Below the pieces are notes generated by a model. It was not told where the DNA came from and searched no databases. It worked only from the letters and a program-made list of their open reading frames with translations. From positions 3,472,001 to 3,536,000 of the forward strand of contig CADCXD010000004.1 in the NCBI GenBank assembly GCA_902806575.1: DNA of 64,000 nt. The letters run 5' to 3'. This document shows, piece after piece, positions 1-11,026 of the stretch. A program made the position numbers and the translations under genes. Positions within the stretch are counted from its first letter, which is position 1. Every line of letters begins with the position of its first letter. This stretch comes from Jackrogersella multiformis. Its lineage: Eukaryota; Ascomycota; Sordariomycetes; Xylariales; Hypoxylaceae.

Positions 1-3000
1 GTACGCTTCAGACACCACAGACACCACAACCGTCTGCTGCGAACAGTGGCGCTCAATATTTTGCAGAACCCACCTCCCACGACCGATCGCATTCGAGAAC
101 TGGAACTCAGCAGCAGCCTCGTTCCCCCCTATTGGGTCCGGGTGCAGACCGTGGCCGACAGCGTCCTAGGAAGCCTGCTATGCCTCGTAGAGCCTCGTCA
201 AACACAATAGCACCCCACCGCGGCGAGGTTTTCTCGACAGACGACGACGTGTACGAGGTGGAGGGTGGCGTTGCTGGGCGACCAACAAACTTCTCCCCCC
301 AACCAGCATACAATACAGAGGCACTAAGGCCGTCCACGCTCAGGCGACGCAGCATGGCCCCGCCAGCCTTATCTCGGGTGCACTCGATTCGTAGCACTGG
401 TCCCGAGGAGGAGAGTATTGACGAGTTGGCAGAGGAAGAGGAAGAAGACGATGAAGAGGTGCACTTACCATCGCAGCCGCATGAAGAGAGTGTAATACAA
501 GATGCGCCTCCTGACTCTGGTATACTTGATGAAGACGACGGTGATATAAGCGACGCTGAGAGCTTTACCTTGAAGGACCGCCAGCAAGCCATCAACGAGA
601 CACATCCGTTTGGTATCAGGATTTGGAAGCCAGCATTATACAAGAAAGACCGATCGGTTCAGAAGACCGCCGAGGGGGATATTCATTCTTCCCCTGGAGG
701 CCGGGTTAGCAGTTGGTTGCTGTTGTTCAACATCGTCTGGACGCTAGCTTTTGGTTGGTGGATGGCCATATTTGCTGCGCTTGGCGCGATAGCATGCTTC
801 ATCTTCGCGGCAGCACCTAGTGGGAGAGAATATGGTCGCGTACTATGGGGCTTGGCCTGTTATCTCTTCTACCCGTTTGGGAAGTTCGTGCGGCTCGAGC
901 AGGACGAAGCATATCTGGATGAAGATGAAGGCGAGGGTCGGAGTATCAGTGAGTACGAACAATGGCAGAGCGGCGACCTAGAGTATGGGCGACTGTTCTT
1001 TGGTCCCGATCGAAACCGCTCCATCATAGGCCGATCGAGAAGAAGCATCGACTCCGAGCCTAGCGAGACAGACAGCCTGCTCCCTCGTTCAGGCCGTTAC
1101 GAGCACTCAGCCGATACAGTACGACCACCGAAGAGACGTCTTTTCGGCCGAGGACAATGGAATATTGGTCGGGTTATTTTCTTCATCTTCTTCTGGGGCC
1201 TCATTACACCCTCTCTGATAATAGTATCTGCCATCTGTTGGTTTCTGGTATTTTGGATTCCAATGGGCAAGGTTACAAGCCTCCTCTTTGATCATCTTAG
1301 AAGGCATCCACTGGCTCTATCCTTCGAGTCCGACAGCAACATCGCCAGGACGTCCGATGGCCCGCACTCGTCCATCTTACTTTGCACATACAGAGCTGTT
1401 GGCCCCAAGTATTGGAAGTATACCGTCGACGGCACTAACATCTTCCTCATCAACCTCATGGCCGTCGTCATTTTCGTCATATTTGACTGGCTTGTGCTAG
1501 ACAGTGTCCTTCATATAGACAGTTTCTTGACGTCTCCAGGTTTCTTGTTCGTCGCCGGTTTGTTCTCCATTATTCCCCTAGCTTACTTCATCGGCCAAGC
1601 CGTCGCATCTATATCTGCCCAGTCTTCCATGGGGTTGGGTGCTGCAATCAACGCTTTCTTCTCGACGATCGTGGAGGTCTTCCTCTATTGTGTGGCGCTT
1701 AAGGATGGCAAAGGCCAGCTGGTCGAGGGCAGTATCATCGGGAGTATCTTCGCCGGTATTCTCTTTCTGCCCGGGCTATCCATGTGCTTCGGTGCTATCA
1801 AACGAAAAACTCAGCGCTTCAATGCCAGATCCGCCGGTGTCACATCAACCATGCTCATCTTTGCTACAATTGCTGCATTTGGGCCTACGCTTTTCTACCA
1901 AATATATGGCACCCATGAGCTTCGATGTCAGAGTTGCACTGATTTTCTAGGATCTAAGGAGCGAGATTGTCGCCGTTGCTACTACTCTCAAGTGCCGGCT
2001 CTCGACGACCGCTTCTACATCGAGGCGGTGCGTCCCTTCTGCTATCTGGCTGCCATCTGCCTTTTCCTCTCGTACGTCATCGGTCTGTGGTTCACCCTCA
2101 GGACACATGCCGCCGTCATTTGGAATACCGATATCGATGAGAAGAAGCATGAAGAAGCCCAGCACCACGCACCGCCACGCATGTCCGAGGTGCGTAATCT
2201 TGCCGACTCAGCCACCGGTGCCGATATCCGAGACAGCAATCTCTACAAACGTATCTTAGGCCAATCGTTGAAACAGGTCGGCCTGTCAAGCGAAGAGGGT
2301 CGCCACTCACGCCAGACATCAGAGGGATTCCCTATAAATGGTGGGATCCAAACGCCTCATAAGGTTCCGCCGAAAGACGACATGGATGCCTTTGATAGTA
2401 TTCGTTCCAACGTCCATATCCCTGGCTTTTCCGATGCGGAGAACAACAGCCTCGTCCGTAGTGTTACGGAAGTAGCTGCTACAGCAGCCGCCATTGCGGC
2501 CCGCGACGCCCGAGGAACACGCCGTCTCTCTGCTCAACCGTCGAACGCAGGAGCTAGCAGCAGTTCTGCAGTGCGTCCTACACCTGTTCGTACCACCACT
2601 TTTCCCGACCTCGAGGAAGCTGGCGAGAATGCCCAGGCTTCGCACGGAGGACACGATGCTCCGAATTGGAGCCGAAAGAAGAGTGCAATTATCCTGATGG
2701 GCGCCACTGTTCTCTACGCAATCGTTGCTGAGATCTTGGTCGACACCGTAGACGTGGTATTAGACAATTACGCGATCGATCCGAAGTTCCTCGGTATCAC
2801 GCTGTTCGCTCTAGTACCTAACACCACCGAGTTCTTGGTAAGCATTTCCTTTTGAACTGTTGTAAGCTTGGGGCTAATTTTATTATAGAACGCCATTTCA
2901 TTCGCTATGAATGGAAATATTGCCTTGTCCATGGAAATCGGTTCTGCATACGCCCTGCAGGTCTGCCTCCTTCAGATTCCAGCACTGGTCTTGTTCTCGG

Positions 3001-3341
3001 CGGTGTACCCTTTCCAGCCGACAGGCGACAGGGACCCCATCCATTGGACATTCAGCCTCCTGTTCCCACAGTGGGACATGGTCACCGTCATCTTATGCGT
3101 CTTCCTGCTGAGCTACATGTACGGAGAGGGGAAGAGCAACTACTTCAAAGGCAGCATCCTGATCCTGACGTACCTGGTGGTCGTGATCGGGTTCTACTTC
3201 TCCGGCTACACGGACTCCCAGATGGGCCAGATGGGCGCCAGCCGATTCGACACCCTCGGTCCCGACGGCGCGTGGCAGAGCTTCCAGACGATCGGGCGGG
3301 GAACCGGCGGGCGCGCATACGAGGCGGGCGTGGGGTTTTAA
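1..3341 (+). CDS. VNX1: Vnx1/CAX-family vacuolar cation/H+ antiporter (5' partial)
   Basis: Membrane exchanger of the Na_Ca_ex/CAX superfamily, expected to swap monovalent cations or Ca2+ for H+ at the vacuole. The reading frame is open from the first full codon (base 3), so the start lies upstream of the window. Exon 1 ends at 2837; a 51-nt intron (gtaagc..ttatag) joins in phase 0 to exon 2 at 2889. About 1095 residues are visible. The first 210 or so are acidic, Ser-rich and probably cytosolic; then come many hydrophobic segments. The two exchanger repeats are recognisable: GQAVASISAQSSMG followed by FFSTIVEVF near 1590-1690, and ALVPNTTEFLNAISF across the splice junction. A CxxC..CRRC loop lies at about 1928-1980, and a long polar loop separates the repeats. 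The long N-terminus and the split repeats resemble yeast Vnx1 more than the short Vcx1. The family is certain; ion specificity is inferred. Confidence 0.88.
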
Positions 3342-4939
3342 AAAGTCAGTCGGTCGCGCTGACGAGAGGTCTGCTTTGTTACATCATGGTCGCGGGGTTT
3401 TTTCTAAATCCCCATCATTATTACCTAGGTTACTTTATTACTTGCTCGCTTGTCTTAATCGTGATATCCCCCCCACTTGCCTTCTTTTTTATTTATTTAT
3501 AGGGTTTTTTTTTTTTTTGGTTTTTTTTGTGCATCGCCCCGTCATAAATAGGCGTCCCTTGCGGAGTACGGATGCTTCTCGTCGGCCTCTATAGTGTATA
3601 AGTGTATAGCCCGCCGGTCAGTCTAGCTGGCTAGCTGGATCTAAGTTTGGGGCGTCGTTCGATTGTTCGGTAGGGAGGAGGGGAGAGGAGGAGTAGATAA
3701 GATACATACCTAGGTAGGTAGGGAGTGAGGTGGTGTAGGCAAGACAAGACGTAAGCTTAGACTTTGGTATACTTAATAGAAAACTTTATATGACGTTAGA
3801 TTATATCGGTAGAGAGGCTTTATACTAAGAGTAAGGGAAGGTATTAACTAACTTCTATCTAAGACTCTCTCTCTACATGTCTACATATCTGTGTCTGTGT
3901 GTGTACTCTTTTAGACTGACTGACTGACTTGCTTGCTTGCTATGGATAGCCTACGGCCAAGGCTTCAAGATCCGATATTTGGCTATTTAGTAGGTGATAC
4001 TCTTGTCTCGGCTACCTGGGTTACTCTCGGCAAGGGCTAGGCACGTTAGATGGTGATGATGATGGTCCGTCTAAAATGTAGAGTGAGACAATATGGCATA
4101 TCTGTTTTGGCAAGAGATTGCCAGAGGAAGGAGGAAGTATCAATAATTATGCTATTGTGAATTATGGAAGTCTTTACTTATACCCCTCTACTCCTGGAGG
4201 ATGTGTCGTCGGTAGATGACTATTTGCATAGGATGGACTTAGATATATCTTACGCTATATCTAGGTAGCTACATATATTCGTAGACGAAACTTTAGGTAG
4301 GTACGATAGATATATCTTCGAAGATTGGACAGCACGGCTCGGAACAGGTTGAAGCATATTTAGATTATCAGCATGTAGGACATGGAATTAGTACTAAGGC
4401 AATCATGAAAAAGGGCCTGTGATAGAGATAAGAGAAGGGTCTAAATAGGTCGAAAAGATCGAAGATGACTACTGGTAGCTACAATACGGAACTTGTCGAC
4501 CTATTTACACGTTACATAGTTGGAAACAGCCTTGTGCTATTTTCCAAGCAATCCAGATTCGAGAGGCTCATGGCGGCCAAGAATGGGGCTCAAGATCAAT
4601 AATTCTATGCTTTCCTGGAGATGGTATTGAACTGATCCGAGTCCGGTGTAGTCACGTCGTAATGGCACAGGCAATCGTAAAGGTGGTTGTCGACACATGT
4701 GTACTTAAGCGACAATAATATACAAGATAAAAATTCGGAAAGGCGTGGAATAATGGCATCAGGCAATTGATACGATCATAGGCGACACTAAATGGCTTCG
4801 TAGAATCACACAATACCCGATCACAATACAACCAATTAACACAGCATCAAGGCGCGGATCAAATATGTAACTACAACGAGAAGCTCCTTCCTCACAACGC
4901 GCGGCAAGCACACGTAAGTAACGAAAAGATAAAATAAAA
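3342..4939. other. Intergenic, no gene seen
   Basis: The 3' flank of the antiporter and the region downstream of the U3 gene. It holds T-rich runs just after the stop codon, copies of the CCTAGGTA-type motif (for example near 3708), short TGTG and GACT repeats near 3890-3930, and no reading frame with coding character. Confidence 0.6.
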
Positions 4940-5305
4940 GCCTGTCAGACGTCCGCCACCGCCCACCCCGGCCGCGCGCCCGAAGGCAAGACCGCAGCGA
5001 TCGGGGTTGAGATCATCACCACTCTCTATACAGCCGCCGTGAGGCGACCGCCGTCCTTGCGGACAGATCGAAAGTAAAGAGCAAGAGGGCATTAAGCCCT
5101 GGTGCTCCCGAATTGATATTCACTCTAGGGCGGCGGGGATATGGTTCATCAACCAGGGTGGGATCTGTAGCTCCTGTAGGGAACACAGAGTGGGACGAAT
5201 ACTATAGAAATGATTCTCTGAAGTACTGTAGAGGGGAATGGTGGTCAGCATGATGTTTCCTGGTGTTGTGCTGCTTGGGGGTGGTGGGTGAACTCACTTG
5301 TCGAC
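4940..5305 (-). ncRNA. U3: U3 snoRNA with a spliceosomal intron
   Basis: Box C/D snoRNA of the small-subunit processome, needed for 18S rRNA processing. The minus strand reads GTCGACAA (5305-5298), then a 72-nt GT..AG intron (5297-5226), then TACTTCAG followed by ATCATTTCTATAG, the box A region conserved from yeast to human U3. Further down are box C' (TGATGA, 5151-5146), box C (TGATGATC, 5018-5011) and box D (GTCTGA, 4950-4945). The mature RNA would be about 290 nt, within the fungal range. Yeast U3 genes also carry an intron at this place. The 5' end is set by homology and by its spacing of about 60 nt from a TATA-type promoter; the 3' end is approximate. It is divergent from the U2 gene. 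Confidence 0.92.
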
Positions 5306-5350
5306 ATGAGGAAAAAAGAAGAAAAATCTAAAAGCGAGGGTGGGAGGGCA

Positions 5351-5366
5351 GGTATATATAGTATTT
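5351..5366 (-). promoter_or_regulatory. Core promoter (TATA) of U3
   Basis: On the minus strand this reads AAATACTATATATACC, followed by a C-rich stretch. The same 16 bases occur in opposite orientation in front of U2, at the same distance (61 nt) from the RNA start. Confidence 0.75.
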
Positions 5367-5514
5367 CCAGCTGCTGCCTGCGGGTCCGTGCGCACGCTGT
5401 AATCAGCCGGGGTACCTAGGTACCTGCTCATAGTAACGCTAAGGAAAATTTTTTTTTTTCACCTGTGGTGGGGCGCTTTCGGATTTTTCTATTGGCTGTG
5501 CATTGGTATTTTTT

Positions 5515-5577
5515 ACAGTTTGCCTTACTACTAATACAGTTTGCTTCACTACTAGTACAGTTTGCTTTACTAGAAAC
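5515..5577 (+). repeat. Three 21-bp tandem repeats with ACAGTTTGC core
   Basis: Units start at 5515, 5536 and 5557, each beginning ACAGTTTGC and followed by a diverged YTTACTA-like tail. A further copy of the core lies in the palindrome GCAAACAGTTTGC at 5720-5732. The position between two snRNA-type promoters suggests an upstream activating element; this is inference. Confidence 0.7.
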
Positions 5578-5868
5578 TCTTTGTTACGAAATAAATAATA
5601 CTGTCGTCCAATAGGATTAATCTAAAATGCTGATTTTGCTCTGTGATCCTGAGGAAAATGTGATAATACCTAAGGCGTAATCAGTCAACCTAATTAGGTA
5701 GGTACCCACAATATTGCAGGCAAACAGTTTGCACTTTCTACCGAATTTTCTCGACCAATCAGAGCTCGTGTGCACGTCCCGCCCTACCTCACTGTGGGCC
5801 TAGTACCTGAGTCACCACCGATGAGTCACCCGATTCTGCCCGCCCCCACCGCCCAGGTAGGACTTCCC

Positions 5869-5884
5869 AAATACTATATATACC
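5869..5884 (+). promoter_or_regulatory. Core promoter (TATA) of U2
   Basis: AAATACTATATATACC followed by CCTCCC; identical to the U3 core promoter on the other strand and placed 61 nt before the inferred U2 5' end. Confidence 0.75.
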
Positions 5885-5929
5885 AGTCCTCCCTCCCACC
5901 TTTGGACTCTTTTTTCCTTTCTTCCTTAG

Positions 5930-6119
5930 CTCTCTTTGCCTTTTGGCTTAGATCAAGTGTAGTATCTGTTCTTTTCAGTTTAATCTCTGAAAGAGTTCTA
6001 CTTGAACTCAATCGTGATTATTCTTATTTTTGCATCTCGGTCGGCAATCCTCTGGGCTTGCCCATGATTCCTTCCACCGTGTCCCTGGTATTACACTGCC
6101 TCCAGGTGACGCGAATCTA
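5930..6119 (+). ncRNA. U2: U2 spliceosomal snRNA
   Basis: Pairs with the intron branch site in the spliceosome. The 5' part is nearly identical to U2 from other eukaryotes: CTTTGCCTTTTGGCTTAGAT, then CAAGTGTAGTATCTG, which contains the branch-point-binding GTAGTA (5959-5964), then TCAGTTTAATCTCTGA. A Sm-type site (TTATTTTTG) lies near 6024-6033. The 3' stem-loop IV signature CTGGTATTACACTGCC..CCAG is at 6085-6105. A length of about 190 nt matches S. pombe and metazoan U2. The ends are approximate: the 5' end is set by homology and TATA spacing, the 3' end after the last stem. It is transcribed away from U3. Confidence 0.95.
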
Positions 6120-6923
6120 TCTTTTTCGTCGCGGTCTCTAGCTTGCCTAGGGATGTGAGGAAGAATCGTGGTGTTTATATATCTTGCTATTGATTCTACG
6201 AACCTTCATATCTATTGTGTTTTGCTCGTGGTTTAAATCTTGATGTGTTTTTGGCCGTACCTAGGTAACTCTCAGCCCTTTCGTGTTGCTGCCTCTATTT
6301 CCAAATCTATTTAGTACGCGAAGAACAGCTACATCACGAGAATTGCTATTGAAGTTCAGGAACCTCCGTCGTAGAAGAAGCTTCCCAACTAGCGACCACA
6401 CGTAATGTGTACACGAATGTAGCTAGGCTCGTCGTAGCAATATCCAAATTCAATACCATGGAGATTTCAAAGGTAGCTCTAGTAGGACATCCCAAGTGCA
6501 TAGCAAAAAGTGCTACGAGACGGAACTACCTTCCTAGGTACCTACATAAATTACGATGGATGTCGCTCTTCATAGTAATGAAGCCACAAAAGTGGTAGCA
6601 AAACGCCTACTATGCATCTAGTGTGCCAGTAGAGCAAGTTCATTATCTATGGCAGCAAGAAACTCGGCATTTCAAAGATCAACGGATACTAGGAAATATC
6701 AAGCCGAGAGCCACCATTAGATTTCATTCCTGTGCATACCGCCCTTAGGTAAGGCCATCAATCAAACGAAGCGATTGACACCAGGACATTATCATAAATC
6801 ACAGTTCGAAATTAGAACTACAGTAGTATCAATTGTAGGTAGTTCTACAGCTACGGATTTCCATAATACAAGTTTTATTCATACACTCTTTCGCCCCCTT
6901 CCATGCTAGCATGCTTATTAACC
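6120..6923. other. Intergenic, no gene seen
   Basis: Between the U2 3' end and the V-ATPase stop codon. AT-rich, with some CCTAGGTA-type motifs (6260, 6533) and no convincing coding or RNA signal. Confidence 0.6.
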
Positions 6924-9780
6924 TTAACCTCTAAACTCGGCTAAGCCATCGTCCTCCTCCAGCAACGTGATAAAAGAAAACGGTGTGAACATGTGACCCG
7001 CGAACTCGGCGTATTTGGATTGCGCCTCGACCCATTGCAGACGGAGGGAGTGCAGCTAAAGGTAGTGTTAGCTAGTCCTACGTTCCATATCGCGAGGGAA
7101 GATGTGAGACTTACCATGGCGCTGCAGCCTTCCATACAAATGAGAACGGCGCACGAAAGGAAAAACCACAGATAGAAAGCGACGACGATCATAATGACAC
7201 CGACAAAACCTTCCTTGGCAAGCGATGGGCCAAGGGTCATGTCCCAAAGCACGACACTTAACTGCTGATGAGCGAGCGACAACGCCCAGAGACGAAGGTA
7301 GGACGCAGTGTGGGAGACACAGTTTAGACAGAATTCTGATAAACAGATTAGCACGTTGCATAGCAGTTGGGAAGTGTCTTATGAACTTACCAATGGTGTG
7401 AATGACTTGGTGGATCATAATTTCACTGAATTCAAACTCCTCGTGGCCTTCCTCATCATCGCCACCGTGCGCGATCATAGCGACACCTTCACCATCGTCC
7501 GTGTCCACACTAAGGCGGCCGTTGCCTCCGATGTGTCCCTCGCCCTCGTCATCGTCAAGCGCCGAGACTCTCGAGTGTTCACCTATACCACGATAGCCCC
7601 TGGCGCGAGCCCGGTTGTGCTCCCATCGTAAATAGAATGGCTTCAGGAACAACAGGACGGGAACTTGAGCGACGGCGAGGAGCAGCAGCGCGACCTGTAC
7701 TCCACTCTGGCCCGGATACAATTCGTTGTCCAAGGTGCCTGGCTGTAAGAACATGTAGATCAACATGTTTAGAAGTCCGGGGGGCTGCTCTCCGATCGCG
7801 TACCAATCCACAGACCACTTGTAGATGATGCACATAACGAGGTAGCCGAAGATGGCCTGGAAGAAAATCATTCCCGGGATGAAGTTGCCCCAGATATCAA
7901 TGGGCTTCTTGAAGTGTCTCGCGTTGAAGTAGGACAGGCAGAGAGAATAAGTCATGTGCGCCCAGCCAAGAATGATTGACATCTTCATCTTGTAACTATT
8001 GGAGAACAGCAGATCATTCTCCGTGCCGTGCCAAAACCAATCAAGACCAAACGGATATCGATAGTCGCCCTTCAGTTTAGCCACGAGAGGCTGGCCCTGC
8101 TGCCATCCTTCAGGGACTTCCCATTCCCAAGCACTGTCGAAAAAGGTAAACGTCTTGGAGAAGACGTCGTTGTATATTAGACCGGTAAACAAAGAAAATA
8201 CAGCCATGACTAGGGCAATGTATCGACCATAGTAAATCATAGCAAAGAGTTCGAAAGAGACCTTTTTCAGAGGCTTCTCCCAGTAGATCATGGACAGGGA
8301 CGCAGCCAACATGATGGTCGCGTGGCCAAAGTCTCCGAACATGACAGCGAACAAGAAAGGAAAAGTGACGATTGCCGGCAGCGCAGGGTTCACCTCCTGG
8401 TAGGTCGCCGTACCGTAAGCGTTGATGATTGTCTGGAAAGCCTCGGTGAATTTATTGGTTTTCAAGTAGGTGGGAGGAGTCTTGTTTGTTCTGATCTCAT
8501 TAATAATGGACGGAACGGATAGGCCTGCGCGGTTGGTCACGTCCTGAAGCGTAGACCGGATGAGAGGTAGGTCATTTGTAGGACACCAGCCTTCGGCGAT
8601 GAGGGTTCGTCTTTGTCGGTCGAACGAGAAGAGATTCAGTGTTTGGTACGAGGCCTTCTCCTTCGTAATGAGGATCATCCAAGCCGCGAGAGAGTGGGCG
8701 ATCTGGGTCAGCTCGGCTTCGAGGGTCTGCTGTGTATTGTGCAAGACGTTCTGAACATCGTTGAGGCGGGCATTAACCTCATGCATCTGGTCTCGGCGAA
8801 GATCCGAGTTCTCGTCGACGCTATAGATATCTGCACCCATTGATTCCGAGATCTTTCGAATCTTGGCCAAGATCTCTTTTCCGTGAGCAAAGATAACAAA
8901 AACATTCTTGTTGATCGACTCGTTGTTGGTAGGGTCAACCAGAGGCTCGGAGATCTCGGATTGGTTCATGTAAAGGTTTCCACGTAAGGTTCTCCAGAGG
9001 ATACGCTCGAAAGCGGCTACTCGGTCGCGGTTTATGACACCGGCAACAAAGCCAATGTTCATGCCAGAGAAGGAACGCTCAACGTCGCCCGCCTGGTTAT
9101 GCTGCTCTACGTCTTGGAGTAACGGAGCATCGTCGTCCTCAGTCGAAGCTCGAATCTCGTCGACGTTGCCGTGAGCGCGATCGAAGAAGCCTCCGGCCTC
9201 GCGAAGAACCCATCGCCATTCTGTCAACTCGACCTCTCTCTTCTTTAGGGTCTCGTAGCTGTCATTTAGCTGAAAGATACGCTGCTCGAGACTCTGGGTG
9301 CGCTCGGAGAGTTCGTCTATCTCGGTAGTGGTGGGAGGAGCAAGAGTTTCGACCTCGAGATCTAACTTTCGTAGGGGTATGTTCGCCTTTTCCATCTGGG
9401 AGTGGAAGTAACCTAGCAGCCGCAGCCGCAGCATGTTAGACAGAGACACGGTGGTTTAAAAGATGGGAATGCTCCAGCACTTACGAAGTTGTCGCTCGAC
9501 ATTGTCAAGCCTCCGAATCTCCTGAGTGAATGTGCGTTGAAATGCACTAACTTCGCTGTTGAGCTGGATGAATGTCAGTAATTGTTGGATGGATGATGGA
9601 TGATAGATGGATGCAGGACAGCATCGGAATGGCAGGTTATGATTGGCGTACATCTCGAAATTGGACCAGTCCAAGTTCTCCCAACGCGTTTACACATTCG
9701 CGACCGATTTCGTTAGATATATATAACTGCACCATGCTCATGTCCGCTGAGCGGAACATGGACTGCTTCGAAGGACCCAT
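6924..9780 (-). CDS. VPH1: V-type H+-ATPase subunit a (V0), Vph1-like
   Basis: The a subunit forms the proton half-channels of the vacuolar ATPase and links the V0 and V1 sectors; it acts in vacuole/endosome membranes. Five exons: 9780-9652, 9563-9485, 9412-7391, 7335-7115, 7055-6924, joining in frame to 860 residues (yeast Vph1 is 840). The start MGPSKQSMFRSADM and the FRDLNSEVSAFQRTF motif are typical. The N-terminal cytosolic half carries coiled coil, followed by eight or so membrane segments from about residue 400. The essential arginine lies in SYLRLWALSLAH (about R758, equivalent to yeast R735). A polar acidic insertion before EIMIHQVIHTI is usual for the family. The C-terminus ends LEEDDGLAEFRG. 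Introns are 55-88 nt. Vph1 versus Golgi Stv1 cannot be distinguished, but filamentous fungi usually carry one gene. Confidence 0.96.
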
Positions 9781-9833
9781 GGTGATGGCGCCGAGCTCTT
9801 CAAAGTCAGACTGGTGATTCTCGATGTAAAGAC

Positions 9834-9861
9834 GAAATGCGAAATGCGAAATGCCAAATGC
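9834..9861. repeat. Four 7-bp tandem repeats (GAAATGC)
   Basis: Three exact and one CAAATGC copy, 54-81 bp upstream of the V-ATPase start codon. They lie in its promoter or 5' leader. Confidence 0.6.
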
Positions 9862-11026
9862 GAAGCTCTAAGGAGTAAGCTTGCTTCAAAACCTCGTTGC
9901 CTTTACAAGGGGCCGCGCTATTAATTCGGGGAGTCGGTCCGGGCGTTGTGGCTTGAAGTCACGAGGCGCTTATGTGGCTCATATATTCTTTTTAAAAGGT
10001 GGATTCTTCTACCGAGTTTTTATCTACGGTTATTATGTCAGCATGACGTGGTCCGTATGCAAATAATGGCATTCAATGTTGCTTAGGAAACACTAGGTAC
10101 CTAGCAACACATTCAACAACCCATATTATGTTCAATATAAGTGACTGTACTACCCCCGTTTAATGATGCTTTTTGGAGAGGCCTCTTATGTCCTTAGTAG
10201 ATATCAATATCAAGGGCTACATATATGATTTCATTACCGAATATAATAGTTATCCTCATACATCATAACGTCAATAAAGACATCATCGACGAGGGGGCAA
10301 AAATGCCTATACCTACATGGTATACAATCACTTCACATGGAAATAACAAGAAGAAACCTAGAAAGCGTATAGAGAAGTAAAATAAACATGCTAAGAACGG
10401 ATATCTGGAATACCTAGCATAATATTAAACTTCAACCTGGGTATCTGATAATTTGCTCCTTCCTTTTCAGCAACTACTTAAGACACTTGATTATGCCTCT
10501 AGATTACGACTAATATAACGAGACAGTACAGCCTATTATACCATTATTCCATTATATTAGTCAATGAAAAAAAATGTCTTCGTTAGGCCATGGTAAAGTC
10601 GATCACAACCCCTATATAATATACATACCTAGGTACTTACATTTACACACCTTTCCAAGCTTCTCCTTTAATACGTAGGTATATACTCGCCCTCCTCTTC
10701 AACATTTCTCCTTTTCATCTTCAGTCATTCCTCATAGTAATCACTTGGAAAGCATCAAGTTGTTTCACTGCGCTCATAAAATACCATGATCACATTTCAT
10801 ACTCCAATCCGCTTTACTGACTGCAGTTTCATTCAAGCACATATTGGACTGTTCCAGTGCTGCAAACGAGCCTCTTCAATATATCTGGCGTGACTCATCA
10901 GCATGATACTACATTTAAGAAACAAGGATTGATACTACTTTCGTTAAAATATGGATAACATCACGGAGAAAGTGGCAAGTCTCGATATCACACCATCCAT
11001 TGGCATAGCCATAACTATCATTACAT

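Larger units (their letters stand above)
5306..5929. promoter_or_regulatory. Shared bidirectional U3/U2 promoter region
   Basis: This 624-bp segment separates the 5' ends of U3 (minus) and U2 (plus). It contains two outward-facing identical TATA cores, a block of 21-bp tandem repeats, a 13-bp palindrome with the same core, a CCAAT box near 5755 (gaccaatcag) and two GAGTCA-type sites at 5810-5827. No reading frame is evident. Confidence 0.7.

Noticed and set aside
5120..5251. 43-codon ORF on the minus strand with a good ATG and protein-like composition behind a strong TATA box
   Set aside because: It lies inside the U3 snoRNA (intron, box A and box C'); the conserved RNA boxes explain the sequence.
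5770..6141. Plus-strand open frame of 123 codons
   Set aside because: It covers the promoter and body of U2 snRNA; the sequence conservation is that of the RNA.
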